Assembly (NCBI GenBank): GCA_964030785.1
Contig: OZ034973.1
Coordinates: 1,136,132 to 1,200,131 of the forward strand
DNA: 64,000 bases
Direction: 5' to 3'
DNA from: Siderastrea siderea
Lineage: Eukaryota > Cnidaria > Anthozoa > Scleractinia > Rhizangiidae
Below are positions 12,425 to 24,865 of this stretch, piece by piece. The position numbers and the translations under genes are program-made. Under the pieces are notes generated by a model, which was given only the letters and a program-made list of their open reading frames with translations, did not search any database and was not told where the DNA came from. Within the stretch, counting starts at the first letter, position 1. Each line of letters begins with the position of its first letter.

Positions 12425-14294
12425 TTAAGGGCCCATTAAAGTATCTCGTTGCTATGATACGCGGTTGCCATGCACGTGCAATTTTACTTCCGGTCGTCTG
12501 CAAATTTTTCGCGCGCTTTCTGGCCTCCCGGCGCCGGCCCGTCGCCGGATCAAGTCGCCGACAATTTTTTATTTCGTTGCGACAAACACAAAAGAAACTT
12601 TTTTGTTTACTGTTTAAATTGATTTTAATTTTCTGCTTTACGTTTACAACATGTGAGTTGTGCCTTTATTTCTTAAACTGGGTGTTTCAGTTGAAAATGA
12701 GCTCGAAGCTATCCACGTACGCACGTAAACAGAAAGCGCAGCGATGGCTGCAAGTCGATGGGGAAATGCAGATCGCGAAAAGCCGACATTCAGAGATTTT
12801 CAGTGTCAGGTCGGGGATAGAAATGTCAGTGATGCAGAGGCAAACCGAAATAAGTACTGTGCCATCATCCCGAACCCATAAAGAAATCCCTGTGTCCGCG
12901 GCCGTGACTTCGACTGCTCCCAAACTACCTGACGTCGCTTGCTAGAAAACTGTAATCGATGTGCGAACCTGTGAACTGTCCCTCCGAACCTGAGCAACTC
13001 CAGTGTTTAGACAGCTCTTCAAGAAACGAAGCTCTCGAGGCCACTGACTTGCAGCCACTGTCGCAAGACAGCATGGAGCAGCATACAGCAAGAAAGGAAG
13101 CTTGTAAATTGTCCTTGAAAGCAGTTCTATCGCGCGAATTTCATGCCCACATTGACAATGCTATTATTAAAGCACACGATAGAATACCTGACAAATAATG
13201 GTGAGCTCGATACATCTGATGGGCAACGTCTGCTAACAACATCACTTGAGAAATTAGCAAAAAGTAATTTAAGCGATCTAAAAGACTTTGACTGTAGAAA
13301 GGACTGAGAAATACGAATTTTGTTCGGTAAAACAAAACACAGTTAAGAGTTTGAGTTCGAGTGCAGTCGATGTGGACAGAAATTCAGCTTGAAGAGTGAT
13401 ACCTCTGTCGTGAAAGCCACAACTCGTCCAAGGTCTGCAATACGTAACGTAATCGTTGCTCTTTCATTCCTTGTCAGTGGGCAGTATTTCAAAGATTATC
13501 ATAAAATTCTCTGGACTCTAAGTCTGGACCGAGTCAATTCGACTCGGTGGATCCACATTGTTGAATGGCTTGCGCCGTTCGTAAAACAGATCGCCGACTG
13601 GAGCGTGAAAGAAGCGAGAACTGAAGCAATCCAATGGAAAAACCAATCATCATTACACATCCAGTTCGACGGTTTTTATCTGACTTGCGGCCATTATTCC
13701 AACAACAGCTCAGCTCAGCTCAGAGCTACTGTCCACGATGCCAAGAATGGGAAAATTATCGCCTTAGCGACCTAGCCATTTAACGCTTAGGCACCTGGCC
13801 ATTGAAAAAAGTAGCGTCACTTCCGGTGCCGCGAAAAATGTACTTTTCTCGTCGAGAAGTAAACGTAGCTGCTGCATTTTAAAAGAATTCGAAAAAACAT
13901 CTTTTTTTCTCGAAATTTAAGCATCCTTTTTGCGAAAAAACAGAAAACAAAAAATTATACCCAAAAGAGTGGTCAAAGAAGCACATTTTTCATTCTTATT
14001 TGTTTATTTTTCTTCGTAAACCAAAACGCATGCTTAAATTTCCTCAAGACGGCTTATGAAATGGTACGGTACAAGAAATTATGGACAAAAAGGTAAGTCT
14101 TGAAGTAAAAACGCATTTTTCTGTTTCTGATCACGTGACATGGGGCGTGGTCCGATGACGTCATAAACTGAACCATACTTGCCCTCGATGAATGTTGTCC
14201 AAATTTGGTCCAATGAAAGCATACATGTGTTGAGTTACAGCAAACTCATTTTTCCCTAGCAACGGCCTAAAAAGATACTGTAATGGGCCCTTAA
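12425..14294 (+). mobile_element. Kolobok-like DNA transposon with TTAA duplications
   Basis: TTAA at 12425-12428 and 14291-14294 flank inverted ends that begin GGGCCCATTAAAGTATCT (right end, reversed: GGGCCCATTACAGTATCT). Similarity extends to GTTGCTA. TTAA duplications with G-rich termini are the hallmark of Kolobok (piggyBac also uses TTAA but has different ends). The interior holds the broken coding region listed next. Confidence 0.65.
12696..13772 (+). pseudogene. Broken transposase-like gene inside the TTAA element
   Basis: Three open pieces (about 12696-12945, 12959-13198 and 13389-13775) lie in changing frames between the element's inverted ends. The last contains SGQYFKDYHKILW, DRVNSTRW and DGFYLTCGHYSNNSSA, a pattern I associate with a multicopy transposon-encoded protein family of cnidarians and sponges. 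No start-to-stop frame survives and the C-terminus is cut by a stop after GKIIALAT. Assignment to a Kolobok transposase rests mainly on the TTAA context, so it is tentative. Confidence 0.45.
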
Positions 14295-16915
14295 AGGTAA
14301 GCAGCTTCAAAATTGACTTTGTACATGTATTGACTTCCCCGCTTTTAGCACCTGAAGGCACTTTAGACGAAATTATTTCCATAGTTTAATTATCTTCACT
14401 GGGATAGTTAAGAGCGTGAGGTAAAGTGAACATGGCAGAAATGATTAATGGTTAATATACTGGAGGTCTCAATGAAGTGGCTCGCTACCGTTATTGAAGT
14501 GATGATACTGATAGTGAGTGACGATAGAATCCATTTGCTGTGGAAATTGTTTTCCAGTCCCTCAAGATGAAGTGGATGTGTAAGGGGTTTTTCAAATGAT
14601 GGTAATGATAGAAAATGATGGTTAATTCCACGTTTTATGATTTATTCTGCGATCTTAAAAAGATAGAGTGTAACGGGCAGAAATGATTAATCATTATGAT
14701 ACAGGAAGCCTCAAGATGTTTGCTGTGGAAATATTTTATCACTCCCGTAAATGAAGAGAGTACTAAGTTATTTTTTACATGATGATTGTGATGGTATATG
14801 GAAGTATTTCTTAGTCTCTTTTTTACTAGGTTTGGGCAAATTGTTTTGCAGATCCCTCACCTCCAAGGGTCTTTGTGCACCGGATATAAGAGCTGAATTT
14901 TATTATAGGTCTTTTTGTGGATGGCATTAAAACAAACTCGCTCACTGAATGTTCTAATGGGCCTCTTTCTTATAGATCGTTTTCGCTCACGTGGTCAGCA
15001 GCTATGCAGATTTCTTGGAACAAAAGAAGGTTTTTACAAGAGAAAAGTTTCCAATCCCCACAGGATTTTCTTGGTACTTTAACATTGCCGCTGTTTTATT
15101 GATTTGGTACACCAATATGGCCGCCGTGAAGTCATGTGACAACGATCTATAGGTCGTGCTTATTGTGGTTATTGTCAGGTAAAATAATGTTGAAGACCTG
15201 GATGTCCGGCAAAACGTTTTGAGTTATGAAACGTTTCAGTCTAAATCTGGAATCATTAAACCAACTTCTTGGTGTATTGTAGTTTTCTCCTCCGCAGAGG
15301 CCTCCTACAGTAACGCCTTGACTGCACGCTTAATTAAGAAAAAGTGCGCGGAGGCTGGTTTTTTCTTTCCCTGTTGTCTACTAGTAGGAGCCTCTGCGTA
15401 AAAGAGAGGTATTGTAGCGGTGTGTCTGTCCAAAGTTAATCGAGGGATTTGTGATGAAACCTTGCAAGTTTCAAAGGCCACAACAAAGGCGCTGCAATTT
15501 ACATGTACAAAGCATCACAACCGTGCACAATCACACACACTTTGGTTCACAAACACTATGGTTCACACACTACGGTTGACGAACGTTACAGTAACACTTC
15601 TATTGTTTAGCTGGTCATACAAAATTCAAAACCTATTGTTGTTTGTGCTCGGTCAACGCTAAAAACCGTAACAAAAACATACAACAGAGAATCTTTTTGA
15701 GCTTCAAAACCAATTTCTTCCATTAAATGTGGTCTGTTTTGTGAAGGTTTAAAGAATTTTGCGCACCTGATGCACTCCCGTCATGCGGCTGCAAAGTTGT
15801 TGTTTTTCGAAACATTTAGGTCATAAATTATAAAACCATACAGTGAACTAAAGTGTGAGGGAAAGTGACGAAACTCTGTGTCTTTCTCAAGGGGAAACCG
15901 TCCTTTCTGTGTACACCTGAGTCACTTCAAAGCTCACTCTTTCGATCCAGATTCTTCCTGGACAGATTGCAACACCGATGATTTTCTTTACAACAAAGGC
16001 TAGAAAGAGAGAGAGAGATTCTTGCAAAGTCTGTGAGAAATCGGCAGAAACACGTGTCCTCTTGGAATAGCTTGTTTTGGAATTGAAAACATGCGTACTC
16101 CTTCCTGAGAGTCTTTTTCATTGGATTTCTCAAAATATAGCTCATTCGTCTAGCCTTCACCTTCTCTTATCCCTTTATCTTGGCTTTATTAGTGGTACAT
16201 TCGATTTGCCTGCTCCTTTCTGTACTTCTTATCGGTTCTGTGCTGCGTCAGTTTTATTTGAATATGTACACCTAATATTTTATCGAAAACAAATTCTTTA
16301 AACAAGCTAAGTGCCACTAGGTATTAATTCCTCTTTTGAAAGCTGTGGTCAGTTGTTTAAGACATTTCAGTTTTTATTGTAAGTAACAAATATATAAAGT
16401 AAAATTACATAATTAGTTGATTTATTTTTCTATTTGGATATTTTAAGTGCTGTAACGTAATGTTAATAATGTTTATAGATGTAATGTCGTGTGGTTGAAA
16501 TATAAGTTAAACGTGGTAAATAACAGGAAATACCAAAGAAAAGTTTTAGTTTTAGTTTTTGTTGTTTACTTTTCGCTTGCCGTATGCGCATATGTCTTCG
16601 TCTATATCCGTTTTTGTAGTTTTAGTATTTTAATGGCCGCATTGGCGGGAGCGGCAAGCATTAGCCGAATATTTATGTGCTTTGATAATAACATGGGCCC
16701 TAGGCTTTTCAACTCTTTCCTGGTATCCAGCCTGTTTTACGGGCCTTCAGTTTGGGTGTTTGTGTACTGAGATTTCAGTTATGAGTGTTGTGTCTTTTAG
16801 TAGAAATCTTAGGTCTTTAGTTTTGGGTGTTTAGTTTTGGGGATTTTGGAGTGTTGGGTGTGTTGGGGTTTAGGGCTCATGCAGGCCGGGCGTTGTATGT
16901 TTTCGTTAGGCTGTT
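14295..16915. other. Host flank, one small MITE, no gene seen
   Basis: Apart from the short element at 15293-15398, I find no supported feature. Several open stretches of 60-90 codons are unconvincing. Confidence 0.4.
15293..15398. mobile_element. Small TIR element (~106 bp)
   Basis: CGCAGAGGCCTCCTA at the left and TAGGAGCCTCTGCG at the right are inverted. The length suggests a minimal hAT-type or unclassified MITE. Confidence 0.5.
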
Positions 16916-17033
16916 GCGACAGCTGGCTCCCATATCTCATCCTTTAAGCGTGAGGGAGAGCGTTACAAATAGTAATCTATTTGCAACGCTCTCCCTCACG
17001 CTTAAAGGATGAGATATGGGAGCCAGCTGTCGC
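16916..17033. repeat. Perfect 49-bp-arm palindrome
   Basis: 16916-16964 and 16985-17033 are exact inverted copies by eye (arms begin GCGACAGCTGGCTCCC), separated by 20 nt containing AATAGTAATCTATT. The right arm is also the start of an insertion bounded by 17-bp direct repeats. Confidence 0.85.
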
Positions 17034-17277
17034 TTTCAGTTGAGAAACAAATAAGCAGCAAACAGGGCGGGACAAAGGGTGGGACAAAAATGAAACGCAA
17101 CAGCGTGGAAGCGAGAAGGAGAGCAAAGAGAGGAGGCAAAAATTGTAAGAGAAGGAAGCACAACGCGGACACGCCGCGACAGATCGAACTGCCATCCTGG
17201 CGCGAAGAGACAAGGAGACATGGATGCTCATCCTTATATACGCTTTGAGGGAGACCGCTGACAAATAGTAATCTATT
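16965..17277 (-). mobile_element. Insertion bounded by a 17-bp direct repeat
   Basis: ACAAATAGTAATCTATT occurs at 16965-16981 and again at 17261-17277, consistent with a target-site duplication around ~279 bp. The right part of the insert is an inverted copy of the repeat at 7800-7900 (TATATAAGGATGAGCATCC on the minus strand). Confidence 0.6.
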
Positions 17278-17783
17278 CTGATATATGGTTACGAATAAAT
17301 CTCACTACCAATGAAATTAATTTGTAGTTTTTATTCACTTGTTAAAGCGCATCAGAGAAACTCACTCGTTCTCTGCGTTTACCTGTCACGCTATCTTTTT
17401 TTGAAAGTAATCTCTATTCGTAGAGCGTTTTGCAGTAAGACCTAATCAAAATTATAAAACTAATTTGTCTTTGCTATTTTTCATTCATGTATTTCAAACA
17501 TAGTAATAAAAAATCAATAAAAATTGAAAGTTAATTTACAAACAGCCTTTAGGTTGTTTGCTTACGACATACGATGGCTGCCGTGGGATAAAACACCACT
17601 AAAAATATCTCTTTTGCTGGGAAATGAGTTATTTTTTTAATGGTCAATCGATTCAAAGCTTTCCTCTCCGTTCAATAAATCCACGAAGCAAATCATCTCC
17701 ATAATGCAAGATCTTTTCTATTTGAAAAGTATAGTCTATCCAGACTGTCTAAATCATTTCTCTTGCAGGTTCCATGTATTTAA

Positions 17784-17972
17784 CAAATAAAAAAGCCAAA
17801 ACCGTGCTTTGTTCTGTGATAAAGCACGCAAGGAAGTGACGAGAGCACGAAAGAAGTGTAGGGTGAACACGAGCCGCAGGCGAGTGCTTCTCCCTACTTC
17901 TTGAGTGCTCTTGTCACTTCCTTGAGTGCTTTATGACAGAACAAAGCACCGTTTTGGCTTTTTTATTTGTTT
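17784..17972. mobile_element. Foldback MITE
   Basis: Long inverted arms: AAATAAAAAAGCCAAAACCG at the left mirrors CGGTTTTGG CTTTTTTATTT near the right, with GTGCTTTGTTCTG and AAGGAAGTGAC inside both arms. Non-coding. Confidence 0.7.
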
Positions 17973-18870
17973 TATAATATAGCTTTGTTCACATTTGTAA
18001 AGAAACTGGCTCTTAATTGCAAGAAATCAAGTTTCTTTTCATAGCTTACAAGCGCGTGCAAGAAAGGTTTTCAGCTTACCAGCGCGCGCAGAATGGCGTC
18101 ACGGGCTACTCCGTGCATCTGTACTCTGATAAAGCACGCTGTTTCAACCAATCAGCGCGCGCGTTATATCGAAACTTTATTATAATAAGATTTGTATCAT
18201 TCAAGACAAAAAATAGTTAAATATTTTCTAAAATTTTGAACTTTTAAAGTATTAAAAATGTTCATAAGCAATGGCAGTATATTAAGAGAACAAGCAATGC
18301 TTTTCGAAATGTTCTCAAACTTTTACGAGGGGTAGCATTTTATTCAATTATATATGTAAAAAGGGAAAATATTTTCTTTCTATTTCATGAAAGAATCCAC
18401 TAAAAAGTTGAGACATATTGTGCGCTGAATTTAATAGAACGCATGTTGTCCAATAAGCGTTCAGAAGTGCAGAGCAAGAGTTTTGAAATTACTTACAAAC
18501 GCACCCATTAAATAATAATGGAGAAACCTTTGTAAAATGGATGATACAAACTTTTGGGGTACACTGACTCGTTTAAAGTTCCTATTAAAGTCCATGACTT
18601 AAGTATTAAACCAACGAATACTTGGCAGCCCACACGGCTGGAGGTTAACCCAGTTTCTTATGCATAAAGCAACTTTGAGTATTATTACTTCCTGCTGTAT
18701 GGAATGCTAGGGTATAGCAGGGTTATAGCTAGCATTTTTTATTCGCTGGTACCAATTTATTCCTGGAAGGGAACCATTGATCCTTCCATCTTCTAACCCG
18801 AGTACGACTCGCTAACCATGGACCACCACACCCCCAAAAATAAATAGGGAACATTTTAAAATATCAAAGT
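17973..18870. other. Host flank, no gene seen
   Basis: AT-rich and stop-dense, with no supported feature. Confidence 0.45.
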
Positions 18871-18875
18871 CTTAC

Positions 18876-19112
18876 CGGGGTTTTAAAGCCGTTAGCTCGA
18901 GGCCCTGTTTCGGCAACTCCCGAGTAGTCATCAAAGGCGATTACCCCACGACCTTTTCTACGTTTCCGCCTGTATGCCGCCTGCGACAGAAAAGACAAAT
19001 CTCTTTGTTTTTGCAAATACAGATCTATTAACGGCATTTCTTGACGCTGAATACCAATTTCAACCTTAACCACCACATCGATCTTGTCTTCTTCGACCTC
19101 CTTTGCCGCCAT
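18876..19112 (-). CDS. Probable first coding exon of a host gene
   Basis: Reading leftward from an ATG at 19112, the frame starts MAAKEVEEDKIDVVVKVEIG and stays open for 79 codons to a strong splice donor (CCCCG then GTAAGAC, GT at 18875-18874). The composition (acidic start, then RRKRRKGRGV) looks like a real protein rather than chance, but I recognise no domain. No downstream exon is visible before 17973, so the intron would be long. It could also be an exon of a retrotransposed copy. Confidence 0.35.
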
Positions 19113-19461
19113 GATGATTTAATTTTGTAGCCGCATCTTGTTGTTTCCAGGCTCCACATCAATGTTGCTGGGGTACCGGGCCTCCTAGTTCCAGACTCCT
19201 CCTCATTTTGGGGGCCTTTTTGGGGGTCCTTTTTTTAAATCCGACCGACCCAAAATCAGGAAACGCATTCGATGCTAAACAAAACAAAAAAAGGGGATGG
19301 CCTTCTACCTTCCTTGGGTTTCTCGTATTTATATCAAGTGCCCACAACTCACGCTCAAAACCTCAACAAAAAATTTTAAATCAAACTGGTATTTATTTGA
19401 CGCAAGTGTGTGTGTACATTTTTATTCTTAAAGCAGAGAGAAAGCCTGAAAATAAAATTTA

Positions 19462-19518
19462 GGCTTGAACGGGATTCGAACCCTGCAATACTGGAATTGG
19501 TGCACGCTCTAATCTTCT
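19462..19518 (-). repeat. tRNA-derived SINE fragment
   Basis: On the minus strand GGGTTCGAATCCCGTTCAAG is a consensus pol III B box and T-arm, preceded by GATTAGAGCGTGCACC, which resembles the end of an A-box/D-arm. The 5' part is missing: the outer Polinton begins 28 bp away. No canonical cloverleaf can be drawn, so it is a tRNA-like remnant rather than a tRNA gene. Confidence 0.5.
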
Positions 19519-19540
19519 TATTTCGTGTGTTATGCTCTTT

Positions 19541-19545
19541 ATAAC
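19541..19545. repeat. Target-site duplication, outer Polinton (left)
   Basis: ATAAC directly abuts the left terminus AGTAGTATATA and recurs directly after the right terminus at 62575-62579. Polintons usually duplicate 5-6 bp and start with AG. A preceding T at the left (TATAAC) would allow 6 bp. Confidence 0.75.
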
Positions 19546-19835
19546 AGTAGTATATAGGGATATATACTACTTAAAAGGAAAATTTTTTGTTTGCGCTTTG
19601 TGTCCTGCACCGCACCGCGCCGAAAAAAACACGCACCTCTCGCAAACACGCATTCATGAAAGAAAACAAACACGCAACGCTACGCCCGCCCGCCTTTTCG
19701 AACCTTCGCTGTTGCTCACTCGTCTAGAGCAAAAAGGTTTTCGAGTTGCAAGCACAGTTCTTTCAGGTTTTTTGCGTCGCCCCCTGCCACAAAAGCTTCC
19801 TTTTCTTGTTCCTCTTCCTCTTCTTTCTCGTCTTC
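19546..19835. repeat. Outer Polinton left terminal inverted repeat
   Basis: About 290 bp mirrored by 62118-62574. It starts AGTAGTATATAGGGA then TATATACTACTT, which is itself a small foldback with a 4-nt loop. The inner part encodes the last ~35 codons of PolB on the minus strand (ending NLFALDE), so the polymerase stop codon lies inside the repeat. Confidence 0.85.
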
Positions 19836-19941
19836 GTAGTTGGCATGGTACTCGATTGGCTCTGTGTGTATATTGTCATCCAAAACCCAACGTTTGTCAT
19901 AGTAAGCGCTTAGACCAAGTTTTTCTTGTTCGTAAAACACT
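19716..19941 (-). pseudogene. polB: Outer PolB, C-terminal fragment
   Basis: Encodes LSAYYDKRW and DDNIHTEPIEYH, the conserved C-terminal signature of Polinton PolB, followed by an acidic tail (EDEKEEEEEQEKEAF) and a stop. It is separated from the polymerase core by the insertion that begins at about 19942. The sequence just upstream of YEQEK is abruptly replaced by the ATTACAC-rich transposon end. The tail is duplicated at the right end of the element because it lies within the TIR. Confidence 0.85.
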
Positions 19942-21268
19942 TAAAATTAAAGTGTAGGATTACACAAAAAAATAGTGTAAAATTTTTGCCAGCCCCGGCA
20001 GCCTTTTTTGGGGGTGTATTTTTACACACAGCGGAGTGGTGTAGTTTAACACTAGAACGGATGGTATTTTTACACGCATAATAGTGTAAAACGAGTGTTT
20101 TACAATTCTGCCATGTATAAAATTACACATTACATCAGTGTAATGGAATCAAAACAGTGCGTAATGTTACACCAGATGATGGTGTAGTTACCTTGCCAAC
20201 CCTGGTAGCCTTTTTTTGGCGAGTAAGTTTACACAAATTTACAAAGGTAAATTACACTTAAAGTAGTTATAATTTTGCCCCCCAAAAAAGTGTAATGAAG
20301 GGTATTTACAACTATATCCCATGCAACATTTCACAAGCACCTTGTAACCTGCATCGTCAGCCGTGACTTGTGTGAAGAGGCAATGATGACTCACACAGTT
20401 AAATAGTTTCTTTGCAAATTACTTGCAATTTTTTTAATGGAAGAGTAAGCAGCTAGTTATTTTTTTACATGCAAAAACATACAAAGAAACACGCTCATTA
20501 CTGAAAACCTCTAAAACTTGCACGAACTTAGCAAGCAATTTTTAAAATGTTCAACTTAGCAGTAAGAAGGACTTCATATAACATTAACGGTCAATTCGCT
20601 TACAGTTACTTTTTTTAACATCCACGACTTTGCCCAAAATAAATTGTAGTGAAGAATGTATTAATTAACTTTGTGTGATGCATTACTCAACAACGATGAG
20701 AAACCATAAAAGAAATTTCGTTCCGCAACTATAAATTGAACCAGGAGATTTCATTACCTTGCTCCTATGTTATATTGCCTTATTGCTTAGTGGTGAAAAC
20801 AATGAGTGTTGAAGTTCTAGAATGTCGGTGACCACTGGACAACTTGAAACTGTCAGAAGTCGTGTTGTATTCACATGTACTTTAGATAATTTTTATGTTT
20901 TGAATTCTTAACTTTCGCTTTTTCCTGTTCAACTTTGTTCCACACTGTCAAATATTTTATCTTTGCTTCCTTCAGAATTTAATTTTCTGATTTGAGAACA
21001 TCAATTAATCCGTTTAAGTGAGAGATTTTGTTTCTCTTTGATTGCTTCTATGCAAAATCATTATTTGTTTACTTAATTTTCCTTCTGTTTCTTGCAATCC
21101 ACTGACGTCACCTGCTTTGTAAGGACCTAACAGAAGTGACACAATAGAAATTGCACAGAAATCATGTTGACTTTTCTTGTCAAACCAAAACACAACTAAT
21201 ACGTTGTGAACTTGATACCTGGGTAGAGCCTCGACTAAAAACTAACTCTAAACATGTTTTGTTTCAGC

Positions 21269-21960
21269 ATGAGCCCCAGTAACAGGCGGGCAAAACCACC
21301 TGACTGGGCCGTTAGTCAAAGGCGGGCATTACCACCTTACAAAACTGCCTGGCCGTTGGACCAGGGCCATAACTGAAACAAAACACAGCTAAGTGTTTGT
21401 AAGCTTTATACCAAGGTTAATAATTGACATAATTTCTACTATAAAATAGCTCTAAACATGTTTTGTTCCAGCCATGACCCCCAGTAACAGGCGGGCAAAA
21501 CCACCTGACTGGGTCGTTAGTCAAAGGCGGGCATTACCACCTTACATAACTGCCTGGCCGGTGGACCAGGGCCATACCTGAAACTAAACACAGCTAAGAG
21601 TTTGTACACTTTATACCAAGGCTAATAATTGAAATAATTTCAACTATAAAATAACTTTAAACATGTTTTGTTTCAGCCATGACCCCCAGTAACAGGCGGG
21701 CAAAACCACCTGACTGGGTCGTTAGTCAGAGGCGGTCATTACTTCCTTACATAACTGCCTGGCCGGTGGACCAGGCCCATAATTGAAACACAACAGAGCT
21801 AGGAGTTTGTAAACTTTATACCAAGGCTAACGTTTAACATAATTTCAACTATACGTGACCCCCAGTAACAGGCGGGCAAAACCACCTGACTGGGTCGTTA
21901 GTCAAACGTGTGTATCGCCACCTCACATAACTGCCTGGCCAGTGGGGCAGGGGCATGATT
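21269..21960. repeat. ~205-bp tandem repeat, four copies
   Basis: CCCCAGTAACAGGCGGGCAA begins copies at about 21277, 21480, 21685 and 21860. Each contains ACCACCTGACTGGG and CATTACCACCTTAC with TGCCTGGCC, separated by AT-rich linkers mentioning AAACATGTTTTGTT. The last copy is shorter and more diverged. Confidence 0.85.
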
Positions 21961-24030
21961 AAAACAAAACACAGCTTAGACGTCTGTAAACTTGATATGG
22001 AGGTCACGACGTTCCCTTACATTTCATTACTGTCACACTGCTTCCTTGAAGGGAGAAGGGATTGTTTAATTTCATGCATGTTTACCGAATTCCACTGCAT
22101 AAACACGCCATTAAAACATGCGGTTAATTTAGCTAGTTCCAGTTTTCCCCCTGTCAGCTCGTGATCCATATCTATTTACATGTTTGAGTCTCTCCCTGAG
22201 CAACTGATTTATTTTCCTGATAATTTTCAGCCAGTGTCCAACATTGGAAATCAATTGTGCTGCTAACTCACTTCCTCCCTTTTCTATTAAGCCAAGCAAC
22301 GCGTCCCATCATCCATTCCTGAAAGCGAAATATTTCTGTTACGTTAAGGGTTGTCGTGTCACGTGATTTTTTGGCGGTAAAATGTGTTCGCCTCGCCAAC
22401 GTGCACTCATATCATACACGAGGACAAAATGATGTAAAATAATTACATAAAAAGGGTGTTTTTCGCAACTACTCGCATGTCGGTCCTTTCGGGGTCAATT
22501 GTTCTTCTTTAAATGCAATTTAAGTTGATTGGAGAAGTGCACGCAATTCACGAATTCAAAGCTCATAAACATAAGGAAAGCGGTCGCCGCCATGTTTTCC
22601 TTTCCAAATGACGCTATTCAGCAAGAAGAACTACTTCAGCTATGAACTATGAAACTAAAGCCTGGCGAAAACCCCGATTAGTTTTTCATACCAAAGCACT
22701 CGTGACGAGCACATATAGAACAAAGCAACTTAAGTTACGAACTATACTCACCCGAAAAAACACTGGCATATTCGTTATATGTTTTCCCTAAACTGGTGAG
22801 CCATTCGCTCACACCATCTACTGTCCATTGCTCCACATTCATCTAGTCCACGGCGAGTTTTTGAGTTTAGAAAAAAAATATAAAATCACGGAGGTTTAAC
22901 TTGACGACCTTCTTCGATGACTGAGGAGCATGAACAAAGTTGTCAATTCTCGTCATCAGCAATGAGCATCATGATTGGAGAAAAATTTCCCCCCTGTCAA
23001 TTAAGCTTCCGATCCCGGTAACCGATGAGAGACACTGTTCGTGTACTGATCGGCAAACAGTAGATCTGCGGCAATAATGTAGACTCTTTGCCATCCAAAG
23101 TTCATGAAGCTTCACTTAATAAGAACAGAAAAGGCAATTCGAACGTGAGGTCCGAATTGAAAGTACGAAAGCATAAATGGAGCAGTGATAGGATACAAAG
23201 GGTCTTACAGATCAAAGAAATGTCGTTTGAGTAACCGCGATTACGTGATATATCTGTATAGGAAATGCTGAGTCGCTGTTTATCAAGTTTCTTTTCCGGT
23301 CAGCATTAAAACATAATGACACTCATTGCATGTTCGTGTACTGCTCGAAAAATAGCTTATATTAGCTTGTATTACTGTAAAACTGCGGCGTTTACTATAC
23401 GTAGTCTCTTTACTTTAAACAGAAAGAGCGTAATTAAAATTTCAATATCCGAGTGTCAAAGCAGAAATTGAGAAGTGATAAGAAACAAAGGGTCTTCGCA
23501 TTGAAATGTAAACATGCTGCTGTTAACCGCGGTGATTAGAACAGAAAATGGAGTCACTGTTGCTTTAATCCACATAAACATGATGTCTCGTGTATCTTCA
23601 CTAAAATCATGTTGCGAATTTCCGACTGAAGGGAGGCTTTCAGTTAGTCGTGGCTGCAGCTGAAGCCTACTTCTGCTACAAACAAGAATGCAGCCACTTG
23701 CTTTTTCAGCCAGGTTTTAAAAAGCTAGTGGATCACATCAGAACTGAACTCATTCGCACGATCCGCCAAATTTTCTTATTACGTGAGGTAGGCTAGGGTG
23801 TTGCAAGACCTATAAGATCTCAGTCTGGCTACTTTTTGCAAGTGAAGAGTTTAAATGTACACTTCTCCTTGCCGTTATTTGCACCAGACTTCAGTCATGG
23901 TTTTTGGGTTCTATTTTACAAGAAAAGGAGCGTAAATATATTCTTACAACTGTGTGATATTACTCAGTTATTTGCCTCAACCAACATCAGAATGTATTTT
24001 TCATTCTACAAAGTTACTAGTTTAAAACTA
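21961..24030. other. Interior of the non-autonomous transposon, no gene seen
   Basis: Unique AT-rich DNA without a sustained frame or RNA signal. Open stretches at 21955-22164 and 23836-24069 lack motifs. Confidence 0.45.
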
Positions 24031-24240
24031 CCCTTCCTGTGGTGTAAATTGACACTGTTGAAGGCTTAAAAGCACACTGTCGTGTTATTTTATGATTACA
24101 AAAACAGTAACAGTACACTGATAACTATGTAATATTACCCCCCTAAAAGTTCGAAAGGTATTACACCTAAACACAGTGTAATGATACCCAGTATCGGAGT
24201 AACTCTACGCCATAATTTTGGTGTAATGGCCTACACAATG

Positions 24241-24865
24241 ATCAAGTGTAATTTTACATTTTTCCAGTTTAAAGCTATTTTATCCCGTAAGTAATGTGTG
24301 TTCCTCAAAGTGCTTGAATTTTTTCGCGGCTGCTAAAACCTACGCGACATTTCTTCGATAAGTTTATTACAAGTGCTTCGAAGCTCCCCAGATCCTTTAT
24401 TTCGGGTAATCCCAGTAAAATGCCGGTGAAATGTCAGTATAAATTTTTGACCAGACTAATATTTTTATTTAGTGGCAGTTCATGTTATTTGTTAACATCC
24501 GAACGCGATGAAGATAACCCATTTAAACCCATTTAAACCCATTTTTATTTTGTTTTTGTAAATGAGCACCGTTTCAAGTTCATTCAAGCGAACAGCCAAT
24601 AAACCAAGGAGATTTGACAAGCCTTCACAGTTAATGACAGGATATGAAAACATTGCAAACACCAAGGTAGACGGCTCGTGAGTAAAGTAGTCAAGCTGTG
24701 CTCAGCCTCTAGAACGACCTTTCGAGCTTGGTTTTACAGAACCGATCCCCAAAATATTGAAGGACAATTCGGAACACTTTCAGGCTTTTTGAGAAACACT
24801 TTTCGAAAGCGAACGAGCCAAAAAAAGCCCCGAAATGTATTTCAGACCGAAAAGTTTCAGGACTA
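24241..24865. other. Unassigned DNA between the transposon end and PolB
   Basis: Not recognisable as polymerase. A diverged triplet AACCCATTTAAACCC-type tandem sits at about 24518-24545. It may be part of the nested insertion or a second one. The roughly 35 residues of PolB expected here are absent. Confidence 0.4.

Larger units (their letters stand above)
19942..24240. mobile_element. ~4.3 kb non-autonomous transposon with ATTACAC/GTGTAAT arrays
   Basis: Inserted within the outer polB. The left edge is GTGTAGGATTACAC and the right edge, reversed, GTGTAGGCCATTACACC. Both subterminal regions (about 19950-20300 and 24040-24240) are crowded with ATTACAC/GTGTAAT in both orientations, as seen for transposase-binding clusters of hAT-like elements. 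No transposase is present. The interior is a four-copy tandem repeat plus unique AT-rich DNA. Exact ends and target duplication are not resolved. Confidence 0.55.

Noticed and set aside
19532..19957. 141-codon plus-strand frame in the left TIR
   Set aside because: Antisense to the PolB C-terminus and to the TIR. The same occurs at the right TIR on the other strand.
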